Below, one piece after another: positions 1 through 7,985 of a DNA stretch of 46,090 nt; within the stretch, counting starts at the first letter, position 1, and each line of letters opens with the position of its first letter. Both the position numbers and the translations under genes were made by a program. The stretch covers positions 1 to 46,090 of the forward strand of contig JAABSA010000032.1 of the NCBI GenBank assembly GCA_011390635.1, in the 5' to 3' direction. The notes under the pieces are model-generated. The model was given only the letters and a program-made list of their open reading frames with translations. It did not search any database and had not been told where the DNA came from. Source of the DNA: Desulfotignum sp. GTDB taxonomy: Bacteria > Desulfobacterota > Desulfobacteria > Desulfobacterales > Desulfobacteraceae.

Positions 1-627
1 TGCAATGATGGCATTGTCGGCCTGCGGCGCTTCCTTGGACGGGCATTGCTCTGGCGTTGCAGTGTGGCCTGGTATGCCTTTTTAATCATTGGCATGCCAT
101 TGATCTTTATTGGCGGTTCGGCGCTTAGAGGGAACCTTTTTACAGAACCGTTTCCATTTACGTCTCTTCAGGCACTTCTCGTAGCACTTTTCCTCGCCGC
201 CATCAAAGGACCGGTCGAAGAATTCGGGTGGCGGGGACTTGCGCTGCCCCTTCTGCAAAGAAAGTTCGCCCCCATCTGGGCCGGGCTGATTCTTGGCGCC
301 ATATGGGGGCTGTGGCATATGCCTGCATTCTTGTTAAGCGGAACCCAGCAGAGCGAGTGGTCATTCACAGCATTCTTTGCCGGATGTCTGGCAATCAGTG
401 TCATTGCAACCGCACTGTTCAACAGGTCGCGAGGCAGCATCCTGCTATCTGCATTCTTCCATTTCTCGCTCATGAATCCGATCTTTCCTGATGCGCAGCC
501 CTACGATACATACATGCTGATTATTGCCGCCATCCTGATCGTGTGGTGGAACCGCAAGAATATGTTCTCAAGGAAAGCCTCAGTCACGGAAGTCATTCCA
601 AGCCAGGAAAAAGCAACCTATGACTGA
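1..627 (+). CDS. CPBP family intramembrane metalloprotease, 5' partial
   Basis: The frame is open from the first base of the window, so the true start lies upstream; an in-window start at TTG 46 would cut a typical CPBP region. The family comprises multi-pass membrane glutamate/histidine proteases (type II CAAX prenyl protease-like, also called ABI). The first motif is visible as EEFGWR near codon 76 of the open frame, the second as WGLWHMPAF with its His, and the third as FFHFSL near the C-terminus. Hydrophobic stretches lie between the motifs. A short basic tail follows the last membrane segment. Substrate is unknown; members are often linked to bacteriocin immunity or protein maturation, but nothing here points to a partner. 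Family assignment is firm, function is not. Confidence 0.85.
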   Translation, partial: CNDGIVGLRRFLGRALLWRCSVAWYAFLIIGMPLIFIGGSALRGNLFTEPFPFTSLQALLVALFLAAIKGPVEEFGWRGLALPLLQRKFAPIWAGLILGAIWGLWHMPAFLLSGTQQSEWSFTAFFAGCLAISVIATALFNRSRGSILLSAFFHFSLMNPIFPDAQPYDTYMLIIAAILIVWWNRKNMFSRKASVTEVIPSQEKATYD

Positions 628-964
628 AAATGCCGTGCATACTGAAGGGAGTTCAGCTGCGGTTGGTTCCCGCTGGCTATACGTCGTTACCGATTTTCCT
701 GCTCAAGCATCATTATTCCAGAGAATCCAGCACCAAAAATCTTTATGGATACCGACACAAACCTGAAATTATTCTTGAAATACCTGAAAAACAATCCCAT
801 AGATTTTTATTTGCCGGGTTTTGCATATAATTTTTGACTCGTGGAGAATTATCAAGTATCATTTTAGTGCCTTATTCCTCAGTTTCTGTTAAAAAAAACA
901 AGAAGATGAGGTGGGGGTAAATGGGTTAGATGTTATATATAAATGAATGTTGAGGACAAAAACA
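628..964. other. Intergenic stretch before the toxin-antitoxin remnant
   Basis: No convincing gene lies here. A 66-codon open frame at 630-830 has no ribosome binding site and no recognisable features. The stretch is AT-rich towards its right end and holds the likely promoter of the antitoxin gene (834-862). Confidence 0.6.
834..862 (+). promoter_or_regulatory. Sigma70-type promoter for the antitoxin gene
   Basis: TTGACT (834-839) and TATCAT (857-862) are separated by 17 bases, giving a good sigma70-like match about 100 bases upstream of the antitoxin start. This is pattern matching only. Confidence 0.45.
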
Positions 965-1168
965 ATGACACAGAATTTATTGGATGAAGCCTTGAAAATG
1001 CCGCCAAATGAAAGGATTGAATTCGCTCAATTAATAATGGCCAGCATAGATTGCGAAGAAGATAAAATCCGGAAGTTATGGATAGATGAAGTCAAGGACC
1101 GGAGACAAGCTGTTAAAGATGGGCGCTCAAAATTAATCGATCTTGATAGCTTATACCATGAAGATTAG
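965..1168 (+). CDS. Addiction-module antitoxin component (TIGR02574-like)
   Basis: A 67-residue protein of the small 'putative addiction module component' family that neutralises RelE/ParE-type toxins. The hallmark is the N-terminal pattern LLDEALKMPPNERIEFAQLI followed by a conserved IRKLWIDEV segment and an acidic end. Start ATG 965 is chosen because GAGGAC sits 7 bases upstream; the in-frame ATG at 947 has no such site. The gene overlaps the start of the toxin gene by 11 bases, the usual antitoxin-toxin coupling. Because the toxin is disrupted downstream, this antitoxin is now probably an orphan. It could act as its own repressor, but no operator is obvious. Confidence 0.8.
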   Translation: MTQNLLDEALKMPPNERIEFAQLIMASIDCEEDKIRKLWIDEVKDRRQAVKDGRSKLIDLDSLYHED

Positions 1169-1273
1169 AATTCATGAATTAGCAACTAAAGAGTTTGATG
1201 ACGCCATTATTTGGTATGATCAGCAGTCTGAAGGTTTGGGAAAACGATTTAAAAAAACAGTTAAAGATAGTAT
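1158..1273 (+). pseudogene. ParE/RelE-type toxin, truncated by an insertion sequence
   Basis: From ATG 1158 the frame reads a typical ParE/RelE N-terminus (MKIRIHELATKEFDDAIIWY, then a GLGKRFKKTVKDSI segment), about 39 residues. The similarity stops at about 1273, where the terminal inverted repeat of the insertion element begins. The frame runs on into the element to 1385, giving a meaningless tail. The missing part would hold the C-terminal strands with the conserved arginines and the FPF.I.Y-type segment. I do not find that 3' half on the far side of the element, so a deletion or rearrangement probably accompanied or followed insertion. The product is most likely inactive. Confidence 0.75.
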
Positions 1274-1306
1274 CTTGACAGTACCGTTTTTTTATCAGAA
1301 AAGGGC

Positions 1307-2704
1307 TCACGCCACAAGCCGCAATCCTTCCGCTCTATCCAGATCTATTCTTTCGATGATGAATTTCTTGAAGATTGAGTCTTGAGATGAATCTGAGAGA
1401 AATTCGAGAAAGGTCTGGCGCAATGCGATCGCTGTGACAAGCTCAGACGGCGCAAAATCGGTTCGAATGGTTCTGAACCAAGATCCGAAGGAAGAGAAGA
1501 CCAGTTGGGGGAAGGAAGAGGAGAGATACTGGAGCAGACCCTGAGCAATCAATCCGGTTTGAACGAACCTGTGATATACGTCCATCTTCCTCTGCACCGC
1601 TTTTCGATACGCCTCCGGTTTCTTATGAATATACTGATTGCCGGAATATCGTTTGATCGGTTTCATGGGTTTCATCCAGAAATGATAGGCATAGGCACCG
1701 ATGGTTCTGACAGCTTGCTTGAAAGACACCTCAATTTTGAATCTGAGCCCGTACAACCGGATGATTTCAAGCGGCTGGAGCGTCAAATCCGTGGACATCA
1801 GGATACATTTGCCCCTGTTGGGATGAAGAACCACGACGAACCGAACCGTTCTTCCAGCTGCTCGCCAAAGAAGATCGAGTGATAGATATCGAATTTGCCT
1901 GTTACTTTCACCATAAACAGGACTCGGGGCCACAACCATCGCCTCCGGGTTCTTGAACAGTTCACCGAGTTTTATTTTTTCACCATACACTCTTTTCCTC
2001 CCCCGGCCAGTTTTCTTTTCTGTGGCTGGATAATACGCCACAGCGTTTTTTTTGACCCGGGTGATCAAATGATTTCCATTTTTCAAGAGCTTTTTTACGG
2101 TTTTTCCGCTGGCATAATAGGCGTCGGCAATGAAATAAAACGGTAGATCAAGCCCAAGGGATTCAATGAGGATTATCATTTTATCCAGCAACGTCCGCTT
2201 GTCCCGATTCGAAACAACCACCCCTTCATGAATCCTGCTGACAAGTGGGACGGAGAACACTGATTTCAAGGCCCCCACAAGAATGCCGACCGCCTGGAAC
2301 GAATGTCCCATGATAAAGGAAGATTTCGAGTTTGATTCGGATTCTTGATGAAGCCCTTTGACCCCCGGCATTTTTCTACCTTCTTTGGGGATCTTGATCC
2401 CGTCTCCGACAATGAGGAGCCTGCCGTTTGTGCGCAGGACATCGGGGAAAATTTTTAGCACGGTTTTCAACCAAATCCGTGTAAGTTTGTCCAGGTGAAG
2501 GCCGGTTCCATGGAAGAAGTCGAGTATCCGGTCATAGCAGAATTGTTTGAGCCCCAAAGCACGTACGATGCTGGTGACACCCAAAAGATCGACCCTCAAG
2601 GTCATTCCGGCCAGTGAGGCGGTGAACCAAAGAAAGGTCCGGATCCGGGAGCAGGCGGGTCTCAGGAAACAAACTGCATTGAACCAATAACCCCATAGTT
2701 TCAT
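1307..2704 (-). CDS. DDE transposase (IS4-superfamily type)
   Basis: A 465-residue transposase occupying most of the element. The DDE triad can be placed: first Asp in LLIVGDGIKIPKEG, second Asp in FYFIADAYYASGKT, and Glu in the YGLRFKIEVSFKQ segment, which matches the Y-(2)-R-(3)-E-(6)-K signature of IS4-like enzymes. The insert between the second Asp and the Glu is long and beta-rich-looking, as in IS4 relatives. The C-terminal residues 340-465 include a conserved YAYHFWMKPMKPIKR patch. Length is normal and there is no frameshift, so it may be active. The start ATG at 2704 is followed by a plausible N-terminus but has no strong ribosome binding site. The exact IS family is not assigned. Confidence 0.85.
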   Translation of the reverse strand: MKLWGYWFNAVCFLRPACSRIRTFLWFTASLAGMTLRVDLLGVTSIVRALGLKQFCYDRILDFFHGTGLHLDKLTRIWLKTVLKIFPDVLRTNGRLLIVGDGIKIPKEGRKMPGVKGLHQESESNSKSSFIMGHSFQAVGILVGALKSVFSVPLVSRIHEGVVVSNRDKRTLLDKMIILIESLGLDLPFYFIADAYYASGKTVKKLLKNGNHLITRVKKNAVAYYPATEKKTGRGRKRVYGEKIKLGELFKNPEAMVVAPSPVYGESNRQIRYLSLDLLWRAAGRTVRFVVVLHPNRGKCILMSTDLTLQPLEIIRLYGLRFKIEVSFKQAVRTIGAYAYHFWMKPMKPIKRYSGNQYIHKKPEAYRKAVQRKMDVYHRFVQTGLIAQGLLQYLSSSFPQLVFSSFGSWFRTIRTDFAPSELVTAIALRQTFLEFLSDSSQDSIFKKFIIERIDLDRAEGLRLVA

Positions 2705-2728
2705 AGCATCCTCCGTTTCAAAAATATG

Positions 2729-2760
2729 TTGACAAATTGGTATAGCATGTATATGCTATA
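2729..2760 (+). promoter_or_regulatory. Promoter overlapping a perfect palindrome upstream of the passenger genes
   Basis: TTGACA (2729-2734) and TATGCT (2752-2757) are 17 bases apart. The -10 box lies inside a perfect inverted repeat, TATAGCAT-GTAT-ATGCTATA (2741-2760), which is a natural operator candidate. The likely start codon ATG 2765 falls 8 bases after the -10 box, so the message could be leaderless. Confidence 0.55.
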
Positions 2761-2764
2761 TTAT

Positions 2765-3094
2765 ATGATAACAGACAAGCTAAAGCAACTGGAAAATGAT
2801 ATCCGCAAGATAAAAAGCGAGATATCGAAGTTGGGTCCGATGCGCCCGGGAACACTTTCAATGCAATACAAAGTGCCTGCTGAAAAAAAAGGGCCTTACT
2901 TTCAATTGAGCTACACCCATAAAATGAAGAGCCGGACTCAGTATGTCAGGCGGGAATGGGTTGATGAGATCCGTGGACAGATTGAGGTTTACAAAAGATT
3001 CAGAAAACTGATAGAAGAATGGATAGATCTGTCCATTGAATATTCTCAGCTGAGAATGAAGCAGGCCAAGGAGGCGAAAAGAAAAGGTAAATGA
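2765..3094 (+). CDS. DUF6788-like protein, passenger of the insertion element
   Basis: A 109-residue, highly charged protein starting with a predicted coiled-coil helix, followed by a GPMRPGTLSMQY segment, a KGPYFQLSYTHKMKSRTQYV segment and a second long helix rich in Lys/Glu. This arrangement matches the DUF6788 family as I recall it; many relatives carry a Cys cluster between the two central segments, which is absent here. Members are frequently found beside transposases in deltaproteobacteria and archaea. Function is unknown; a nucleic-acid-binding accessory role is a guess. ATG 2765 is preferred over 2726 because similarity begins there and the promoter overlaps the longer frame. It overlaps the next gene by four bases. 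Confidence 0.65.
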   Translation: MITDKLKQLENDIRKIKSEISKLGPMRPGTLSMQYKVPAEKKGPYFQLSYTHKMKSRTQYVRREWVDEIRGQIEVYKRFRKLIEEWIDLSIEYSQLRMKQAKEAKRKGK

Positions 3095-3465
3095 AAAAGT
3101 CATCAACCCAGTCAGGTGGTTTCCTGGATGATTTTTTGGAATGGATGAGCTCCCCGGAAGGTACCGAATCAATGGATGCCTTGGATTGCGTCTTCAATGC
3201 ATTAGACGGTGCAACAGTTGATCCAGTCAAAAGAAGGATTAATTGGCCGGATGGTGAAAGCCTGAGCTTTGATCAAAGTGTCGATCGGATTGGTAAGGAT
3301 TCTGGCATAGACAGGCAGTCGATACTGAGTCATCTTATCGGCTGGCTACAGATGGAATATACACCGGAAGGTCTCGACGAGAAACAAATGGAATTGTTTG
3401 AAAATCAAATCGAGGGTTGGTTGGAAGAATATGAAAACGATCTTCCACCGACGACAGATTCTTGA
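3091..3465 (+). CDS. Hypothetical acidic protein, second passenger gene
   Basis: A 124-residue acidic protein that I do not recognise. Its ATG overlaps the stop of the preceding DUF6788-like gene (ATGA), so the two are translationally coupled. The sequence has an N-terminal amphipathic part (FLDDFLEWMSSPEG), a middle segment ending in IGKDSGIDRQSILSHLIGWL, and an acidic C-terminal helix. No membrane segment, signal peptide or metal motif is visible. It ends 22 bases before the right inverted repeat of the element. Confidence 0.55.
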   Translation: MKKSSTQSGGFLDDFLEWMSSPEGTESMDALDCVFNALDGATVDPVKRRINWPDGESLSFDQSVDRIGKDSGIDRQSILSHLIGWLQMEYTPEGLDEKQMELFENQIEGWLEEYENDLPPTTDS

Positions 3466-3499
3466 GTAAGGTTAATGTCAAGAACTCGGTACTCTCAAG

Positions 3500-3797
3500 T
3501 ATATATGGTGCATTTTCACAGCGTATTGATGCGGCTGCCGGTCCTGAGTGTTAAATAAGCGGCTGCTCTGCCGGGAACACATGAAATCATGGCGCGGGGG
3601 ATGTAGGTTTTGATTTGTCCGTGTCATTGGTGGCGGATCGGTTGCGGGTGTGTTTTCGGGGTGTAAATAATCCGCCTGACCAGCGGCGCCGCATCAGGCC
3701 ATAGATGCCCTAAAAACCACATTATTTTTTTAGCACAAAAAAAACGGGCCTTCCAGAAATTCATTTAAAAACCCCTGAAACGCCCGTCTTTACTGCT
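3500..3797. other. Intergenic region between the insertion element and tRNA-Leu
   Basis: No gene is visible. Two GC-rich arms, 3527-3543 and 3678-3695, form an imperfect inverted repeat (TGATGCGGC at one end, GCCGCATCA at the other) around about 135 bases; this could be a remnant of a small non-autonomous element. The right end holds the tRNA terminator. The sequence does not restore the missing end of the toxin gene. Confidence 0.5.
3734..3786 (-). terminator. Rho-independent terminator after the tRNA-Leu pair
   Basis: On the minus strand ACGGGCGTTTCAG pairs, with two mismatches, with CTGGAAGGCCCGT, and a run of eight T follows. It lies 12 bases beyond the CCA end of tRNA-Leu(UAG). Confidence 0.75.
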
Positions 3798-3882
3798 TGG
3801 TACCGAAGAGAGGACTTGAACCTCCACGCCTTGCGGCACTAGATCCTAAGTCTAGCGTGTCTACCAATTCCACCACTTCGGC
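3798..3882 (-). tRNA. tRNA-Leu: tRNA-Leu(UAG)
   Basis: An 85-base class II tRNA on the minus strand: acceptor GCCGAAG pairing with CTTCGGT, anticodon loop CTTAGGA flanked by CTAGA/TCTAG, a long variable arm typical of Leu, T-loop GTTCAAGTC, discriminator A and encoded CCA. The anticodon UAG reads CUA. Confidence 0.95.
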
Positions 3883-3901
3883 TTTGGATCTTTTTTGGGG
3901 A

Positions 3902-3988
3902 TGGTGCCGAAGGGGAGATTCGAACTCCCACAAGCGTGCGCTCGCCAGTCCCTGAAACTGGTGCGTCTACCAATTCCGCCACTTCGGC
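3902..3988 (-). tRNA. tRNA-Leu: tRNA-Leu(CAG)
   Basis: An 87-base class II tRNA on the minus strand with acceptor GCCGAAG/CTTCGGC, anticodon loop TTCAGGG between CCAGT and ACTGG, long variable arm, T-loop GTTCGAATC, discriminator A and encoded CCA. It is transcribed first, 19 bases ahead of tRNA-Leu(UAG). Confidence 0.96.
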
Positions 3989-4049
3989 ACATCCTTTTGA
4001 CCGCTCTGCCGCCGGCAATTTATGCATTGCGTAAAAGCGATGGTTGGGA

Positions 4050-4078
4050 TATATATATTTGTTTGTATGTTTTGTCAA
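4050..4078 (-). promoter_or_regulatory. Promoter of the tandem tRNA-Leu genes
   Basis: On the minus strand a perfect TTGACA (4073-4078) is followed after 17 bases by TATATA (4050-4055), about 60 bases before the first tRNA. It lies back to back with the start of ribF. Confidence 0.75.
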
Positions 4079-4106
4079 GAATATTATTACTATGGTAAAG
4101 GGAAAT

Positions 4107-5069
4107 ATGCAATTAGTTGAAACACTGGATCAGATTTCCACACCATTTCAAAATGCCGTGGTCACCATAGGCAATTTTGACGGTGTGCACAAGGGGCACC
4201 AGGCACTGCTCCACCAGGTCATCAAAAAGGCCAGGCAGATATCGGGAATCTCCGTGGCACTGACATTTGAACCTCATCCCCTGCGGGCATTAGGAATTGC
4301 CAGCCCGCCCCTGATCACGCGCCATGATCAGAAAATGGAGCTTTTGGAACAATCGGGAATTGATGTGGTCGTCTGCCTTACATTTGACAAAGAATTTGCC
4401 GCCATCACTGCCCATGACTTCATTTCTGACATCCTGGTGAATAAAATCGGCATGAAAGCGATCATTATAGGACCAGATTATACGTTTGGAAAAAACAGGA
4501 CCGGCAACATAGCGCTTTTAAAAGAACAGGGCAGAATTTTGGGCTTTGAAACCATTGTGGCAGACTGGATCAGTGACGCAGCCAGTGGAACCCGGCGGAT
4601 TTCCAGTACCCGCATCAGGGAAATCGTGATGAACGGAAAAGTGGAACAAGCCAAAAAATATCTGGGCCGTCATTACCAGATCCGGGGTAAGGTGATTACA
4701 GGCCGTAACCGCGGGGGAAGCCAGCTGGGATTTCCCACCGCCAATATAAAACTGCATGATGAACTCTGTCCCAAATTTGGTGTGTATGCCGTTACTGTGG
4801 AAACCGTGCACGGCATTTTCATGGGGGTGGCCAATATCGGAATTTCTCCCACATTTGACGACCATATATTTACCGTTGAAGTGCATATCCTGGATTTTGA
4901 CCATGACATATATGGCACCAGAATCCGGGTGAACATGGTAGCACGGCTGCGGGATGAAAAAAAATTTTCAAATTTAACGCAATTGTCCCACCAGATTCAA
5001 AAAGATATTGATATTGCAAAGGATATACTCAAAAAAAATGGCTATACTAAAAATCATTACATATCCTGA
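4107..5069 (+). CDS. ribF: Bifunctional riboflavin kinase / FAD synthetase
   Basis: RibF converts riboflavin to FMN and FMN to FAD in the cytoplasm. The N-terminal FAD synthetase half shows the nucleotidyltransferase motif [10 protein letters not shown] at residues 21-30 and [10 protein letters not shown] near residue 165. The C-terminal riboflavin kinase half starts around residue 185 with [16 protein letters not shown], which holds the substrate-binding PTAN. At 320 residues the length is normal. Start ATG 4107 is chosen because family members begin just before this point and AAAGGGA lies close upstream; the open frame extends to 4044 but would run into the tRNA promoter. The gene heads a ribF-def-fmt-rsmB string and overlaps def by 32 bases. 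Confidence 0.95.
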   Translation: MQLVETLDQISTPFQNAVVTIGNFDGVHKGHQALLHQVIKKARQISGISVALTFEPHPLRALGIASPPLITRHDQKMELLEQSGIDVVVCLTFDKEFAAITAHDFISDILVNKIGMKAIIIGPDYTFGKNRTGNIALLKEQGRILGFETIVADWISDAASGTRRISSTRIREIVMNGKVEQAKKYLGRHYQIRGKVITGRNRGGSQLGFPTANIKLHDELCPKFGVYAVTVETVHGIFMGVANIGISPTFDDHIFTVEVHILDFDHDIYGTRIRVNMVARLRDEKKFSNLTQLSHQIQKDIDIAKDILKKNGYTKNHYIS

Positions 5070-5571
5070 AAAATCACTTTCAGAACCTTCCGCCGATGTA
5101 GAGACCATTGATGAAAAAACACTGCAATTGATTCAGGATATGGGAGAGACCATGTTCCAGGAATCCGGCGTGGGTCTTGCCGCCCCCCAGGTGGGGGTTA
5201 ACAAGCGCATACTGGTATATAACAACAGGGCCGCAGATGCTGAAGATGATGAAACCGAACAACAATTTGCCGCTCTGATCAACCCGCATATCATAGAAGC
5301 CTCGGGCAGTTTTCTTTCAGAAAATGAAGGCTGTCTGAGCGTTGTGGATTTCAGGGCCGATGTCAAGCGGTATGAAAAGGTCACGGTGCGCGCTCTGGAT
5401 GTGGACGGCAATGCCCTGGAATTTGATGCCCGGGGGTTGATGGCAGTCATCATGCAGCATGAAATTGATCATCTGGACGGCATCCTCTTCATTGACAGGA
5501 TCAGTTCTTTAAAGCGGGCCATGTATAAAAAACGGCTGTTTAAAAGTCTGAAAGAGACCGAAACATCATGA
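5038..5571 (+). CDS. def: Peptide deformylase
   Basis: This metalloenzyme removes the formyl group from nascent proteins. All three motifs are present: GVGLAAPQ near residue 46, EGCLS near residue 97 (metal-binding Cys) and QHEIDHLDG near residue 140 (two metal-binding His and the catalytic Glu). The product is 177 residues, normal for the family. ATG 5038 gives the standard N-terminus [14 protein letters not shown]; the start lies inside the end of ribF, and its nearest AAGGA is rather far upstream, so coupling to ribF translation is likely. The last bases overlap the fmt start (ATGA), which pairs the formylation and deformylation enzymes. Confidence 0.97.
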   Translation: MAILKIITYPEKSLSEPSADVETIDEKTLQLIQDMGETMFQESGVGLAAPQVGVNKRILVYNNRAADAEDDETEQQFAALINPHIIEASGSFLSENEGCLSVVDFRADVKRYEKVTVRALDVDGNALEFDARGLMAVIMQHEIDHLDGILFIDRISSLKRAMYKKRLFKSLKETETS

Positions 5572-6518
5572 CCCCTATCAATAAGACCCGTATCATTTTC
5601 ATGGGTACCCCTGATTTTGCCGTACCGCCTTTACACGCATTGGCTGCCAGACACGATTTTACCATCTGCCTGGTGGTCACCCAGCCGGACAGGCCCAAAG
5701 GCAGGGGCAGAAAACTGACCCCGCCACCGGTGAAAAAAGCGGCAATGGCATTGGGACTGGATATTTTTCAGCCGGAAAAACTGAACACGGATGCGGCGGT
5801 AGAGCATCTGGCAGCCCTGGCACCAGACTATTTTGTGGTGGCTGCCTACGGCCAGATTTTGTCCCGGCGCATTCTGGATATCCCCACAATCTATCCTGTC
5901 AACATTCATGCATCCCTGCTGCCAAGATACAGGGGCGCAGCGCCAATTCAGGCGGCCATACGCAATATGGACAAAACATCCGGTGTCACCACCATGGTCA
6001 TGGCCAAAGACCTGGATGCGGGTGATATCCTGTTGAAGGCCACTACCCCCATCCATCCGGATGAAACCGCCCAGGACCTGCATGACCGATTATCTGCCAT
6101 GGGTGCAGACCTGATCCTGGACACCATTGATCAGATTACCAATAACAGCTTGACTCCCACCCCCCAGGACCATGAAAATGCATCCTATGCACCGATGCTC
6201 AAAAAAGAAGACGGCCGCATTGACTGGACCCTTTCCAACCGGGAAGTGGTGGCCCATATCAATGCCATGAATCCATGGCCCGGCGCATTTACCCATATGT
6301 CCGGCAACCGCCTGAAAATTTTTACGGCCGTGCCGAAAGAAAACACAGCAGGCAGTTCTCCGGGCACTGTGTGCGGTATGGATTCACAGGGCATCCATGT
6401 GGCAACAGGCAGCGGCATTGTCATTATCCTGGAGCTTATGGGCGCCTCGGGCAAGCGGATTTCAGCTGACGCGTTTTTGCGGGGACATCCTATGGACATG
6501 TCTGCACGGTTTGCGTGA
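5568..6518 (+). CDS. fmt: Methionyl-tRNA formyltransferase
   Basis: Formylates initiator Met-tRNA using 10-formyl-tetrahydrofolate. The N-terminal hydrolase-like fold shows [12 protein letters not shown] near residue 12, the signature [17 protein letters not shown] near residue 110 with the catalytic Asn and His, and [11 protein letters not shown] near residue 145 with the catalytic Asp. The C-terminal domain begins after about residue 205 (ISADAFLRG near the end). The 316-residue length is typical. It overlaps def by four bases and is followed after three bases by rsmB. Confidence 0.97.
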   Translation: MTPINKTRIIFMGTPDFAVPPLHALAARHDFTICLVVTQPDRPKGRGRKLTPPPVKKAAMALGLDIFQPEKLNTDAAVEHLAALAPDYFVVAAYGQILSRRILDIPTIYPVNIHASLLPRYRGAAPIQAAIRNMDKTSGVTTMVMAKDLDAGDILLKATTPIHPDETAQDLHDRLSAMGADLILDTIDQITNNSLTPTPQDHENASYAPMLKKEDGRIDWTLSNREVVAHINAMNPWPGAFTHMSGNRLKIFTAVPKENTAGSSPGTVCGMDSQGIHVATGSGIVIILELMGASGKRISADAFLRGHPMDMSARFA

Positions 6519-6521
6519 TCC

Positions 6522-7868
6522 ATGGCATTGAATTCCCGCGAAGCAGCCCTGGAAATTCTACTGCGCTGCGCAAAAAAAAATACCACCCTGGACCGCACTC
6601 TGGATGCATTTTTTCCCCGGCTTTCACATTTGTCCCAGCCGGATAAAAACCTGTGCCATGCCATTGTATTCGGGGTGTTGCGTCACCGGAACCACCTGGA
6701 TTTCATTATCCAGGCGTTTTCCCATACAAAACTGGACCGTATGGATCCACGGGTGTTGTTTGTGCTGCGCATGGCCCTGTTTCAAATACATTTCATGGAC
6801 AGAATTCCTGCTTTTGCCGCCATTAATACCAGTGTTGAGATGGCCAAAACCCGCTGCGGCCAAAAAATAGCAGGTTTTGTAAACGCGGTGCTCAGAAATG
6901 CTGTCAGAGGATATGCAGCCCTTGTCTGGCCGGATCGACATAAGAACCTTTCTGAATATGTCAGTGTTGTCCATTCCATCCCGCTCTGGCTTGCCAGACG
7001 CTGGCTTGCAGCATATGGACCGCAAAGCACCCTTGCCTTGTGCCGGGATATCAACCAGATCCCTTTGCTGACATTGAGAACCAATACCCTGAAAACCAGC
7101 CGCACCACCCTTGGTAATATGTTGACATCCGCCGGCCATGATCCAGTCTTTACACAATTCAGTCCCGAAGGAATTTCGCTGACAGGATCGGGCATTCATG
7201 TGGAAGATCTCACCGGTTTTTCAGATGGTTTGTTTCAAATCCAGGATGAAGCTGCCCAGCTGGTCTCTTGGATTCTGGATCCCCGTCCCGAAGAAACCAT
7301 TCTGGATGCATGTGCCGGGCTTGGGGGAAAAACCCTTCACCTGGCCCAGCTCATGGAAAACAGCGGCCGGATTACCGCCATTGACACCGACCCGGACAAA
7401 CTTGCACAACTGGAGGCAGAAACCCTGCGGCTCGGCATCACCAATGTCGGTTTTCGGTCCATGGATCTGCTTTCCGCAACCATTGCGGATTTTCCGGGGT
7501 TTTTTGACCGGGTCCTTGTGGATGCGCCCTGTACCGGACTGGGGGTTTTGCGCAGAAACCCGGATACCAGATGGAAGCGTTCTCTTGAAGATATCCGGAG
7601 AATGGCTGCCCTGCAAAAGCGCCTGCTTACTGCGGCCGCAGGGCTTGTGAAACCCGGCGGAACCCTGGTATATGCCGTATGTTCCTGTGAGCATGAAGAA
7701 AATGAAAAGGTGGTGGCATCTTTTTTACAAAAACGCAAAGACTATAGACTTTTGCCCATGGGCTCTTTTTTCGGAATGGCAAGTAACCCATGGTTTAAAA
7801 CCTTTCCAGACTTTACGCAGTTGGATGGTTTTTTTGCTGTCCGGCTGCAAAGAATTTTCCGGCAATAA
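6522..7868 (+). CDS. rsmB: 16S rRNA (cytosine-967-C5)-methyltransferase
   Basis: RsmB (Sun/Fmu) methylates C967 of 16S rRNA. The first 130 residues form a NusB-like RNA-binding domain (FPRLSHLSQPDKNLCHAI, then FVNAVLRN). The methyltransferase half has the SAM loop DACAGLGGKTLHLAQ near residue 263, and both catalytic Cys of the family: DAPCTGLGVLRRNPD near residue 335 and YAVCSCEHEENE near residue 384. At 448 residues it is full length. It is the last gene of the ribF-def-fmt-rsmB string; a 117-base gap to rpe follows. Confidence 0.96.
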   Translation: MALNSREAALEILLRCAKKNTTLDRTLDAFFPRLSHLSQPDKNLCHAIVFGVLRHRNHLDFIIQAFSHTKLDRMDPRVLFVLRMALFQIHFMDRIPAFAAINTSVEMAKTRCGQKIAGFVNAVLRNAVRGYAALVWPDRHKNLSEYVSVVHSIPLWLARRWLAAYGPQSTLALCRDINQIPLLTLRTNTLKTSRTTLGNMLTSAGHDPVFTQFSPEGISLTGSGIHVEDLTGFSDGLFQIQDEAAQLVSWILDPRPEETILDACAGLGGKTLHLAQLMENSGRITAIDTDPDKLAQLEAETLRLGITNVGFRSMDLLSATIADFPGFFDRVLVDAPCTGLGVLRRNPDTRWKRSLEDIRRMAALQKRLLTAAAGLVKPGGTLVYAVCSCEHEENEKVVASFLQKRKDYRLLPMGSFFGMASNPWFKTFPDFTQLDGFFAVRLQRIFRQ

Positions 7869-7985
7869 ATATATTGATTCCTGGAAAAATACACACTATG
7901 GTAGGCTTTTTTATTGGGCATCAGTTTTTTTTGAACATACAACATTATATGCTTTGGAAACAAGGGTATAATACAGGAGAGTAAT

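Larger units (their letters stand above)
1274..3499. mobile_element. Insertion sequence with two passenger genes
   Basis: The left end CTTGACAGTACCG (1274-1286) is repeated in inverted orientation as CGGTACTCTCAAG (3487-3499), 12 of 13 positions matching, with weaker matching further in. Between them lie a DDE transposase (minus) and two plus-strand genes in a 4-base-overlap pair. The left end falls exactly where the toxin gene loses similarity. The three bases flanking each side are TAT, which may be a short target duplication or chance. If the right end is correct, the DUF6788-like gene and the 124-residue gene are passengers of the element. The alternative is a shorter element ending near 2740, but no inverted repeat supports that. 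Confidence 0.6.

Noticed and set aside
630-830. 66-codon open frame after the membrane protease gene
   Set aside because: No ribosome binding site, no domain, and composition unlike neighbouring genes.
2741-2760. Palindrome as the right end of the insertion element
   Set aside because: It does not match the left end at 1274, while 3487-3499 does; it fits an operator better.
3500-3560. Continuation of the truncated toxin after the element
   Set aside because: Joining across a TAT duplication gives a short unrelated peptide and a stop, without ParE-like residues.
4010-4106. FMN riboswitch ahead of ribF
   Set aside because: The gap is under 120 bases, is taken up by the opposite tRNA promoter, and shows no conserved RFN motif.
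7944-7985. TATAAT upstream of rpe as a promoter
   Set aside because: No -35 box at a usable distance, and the resulting start site would fall within the ribosome binding site.
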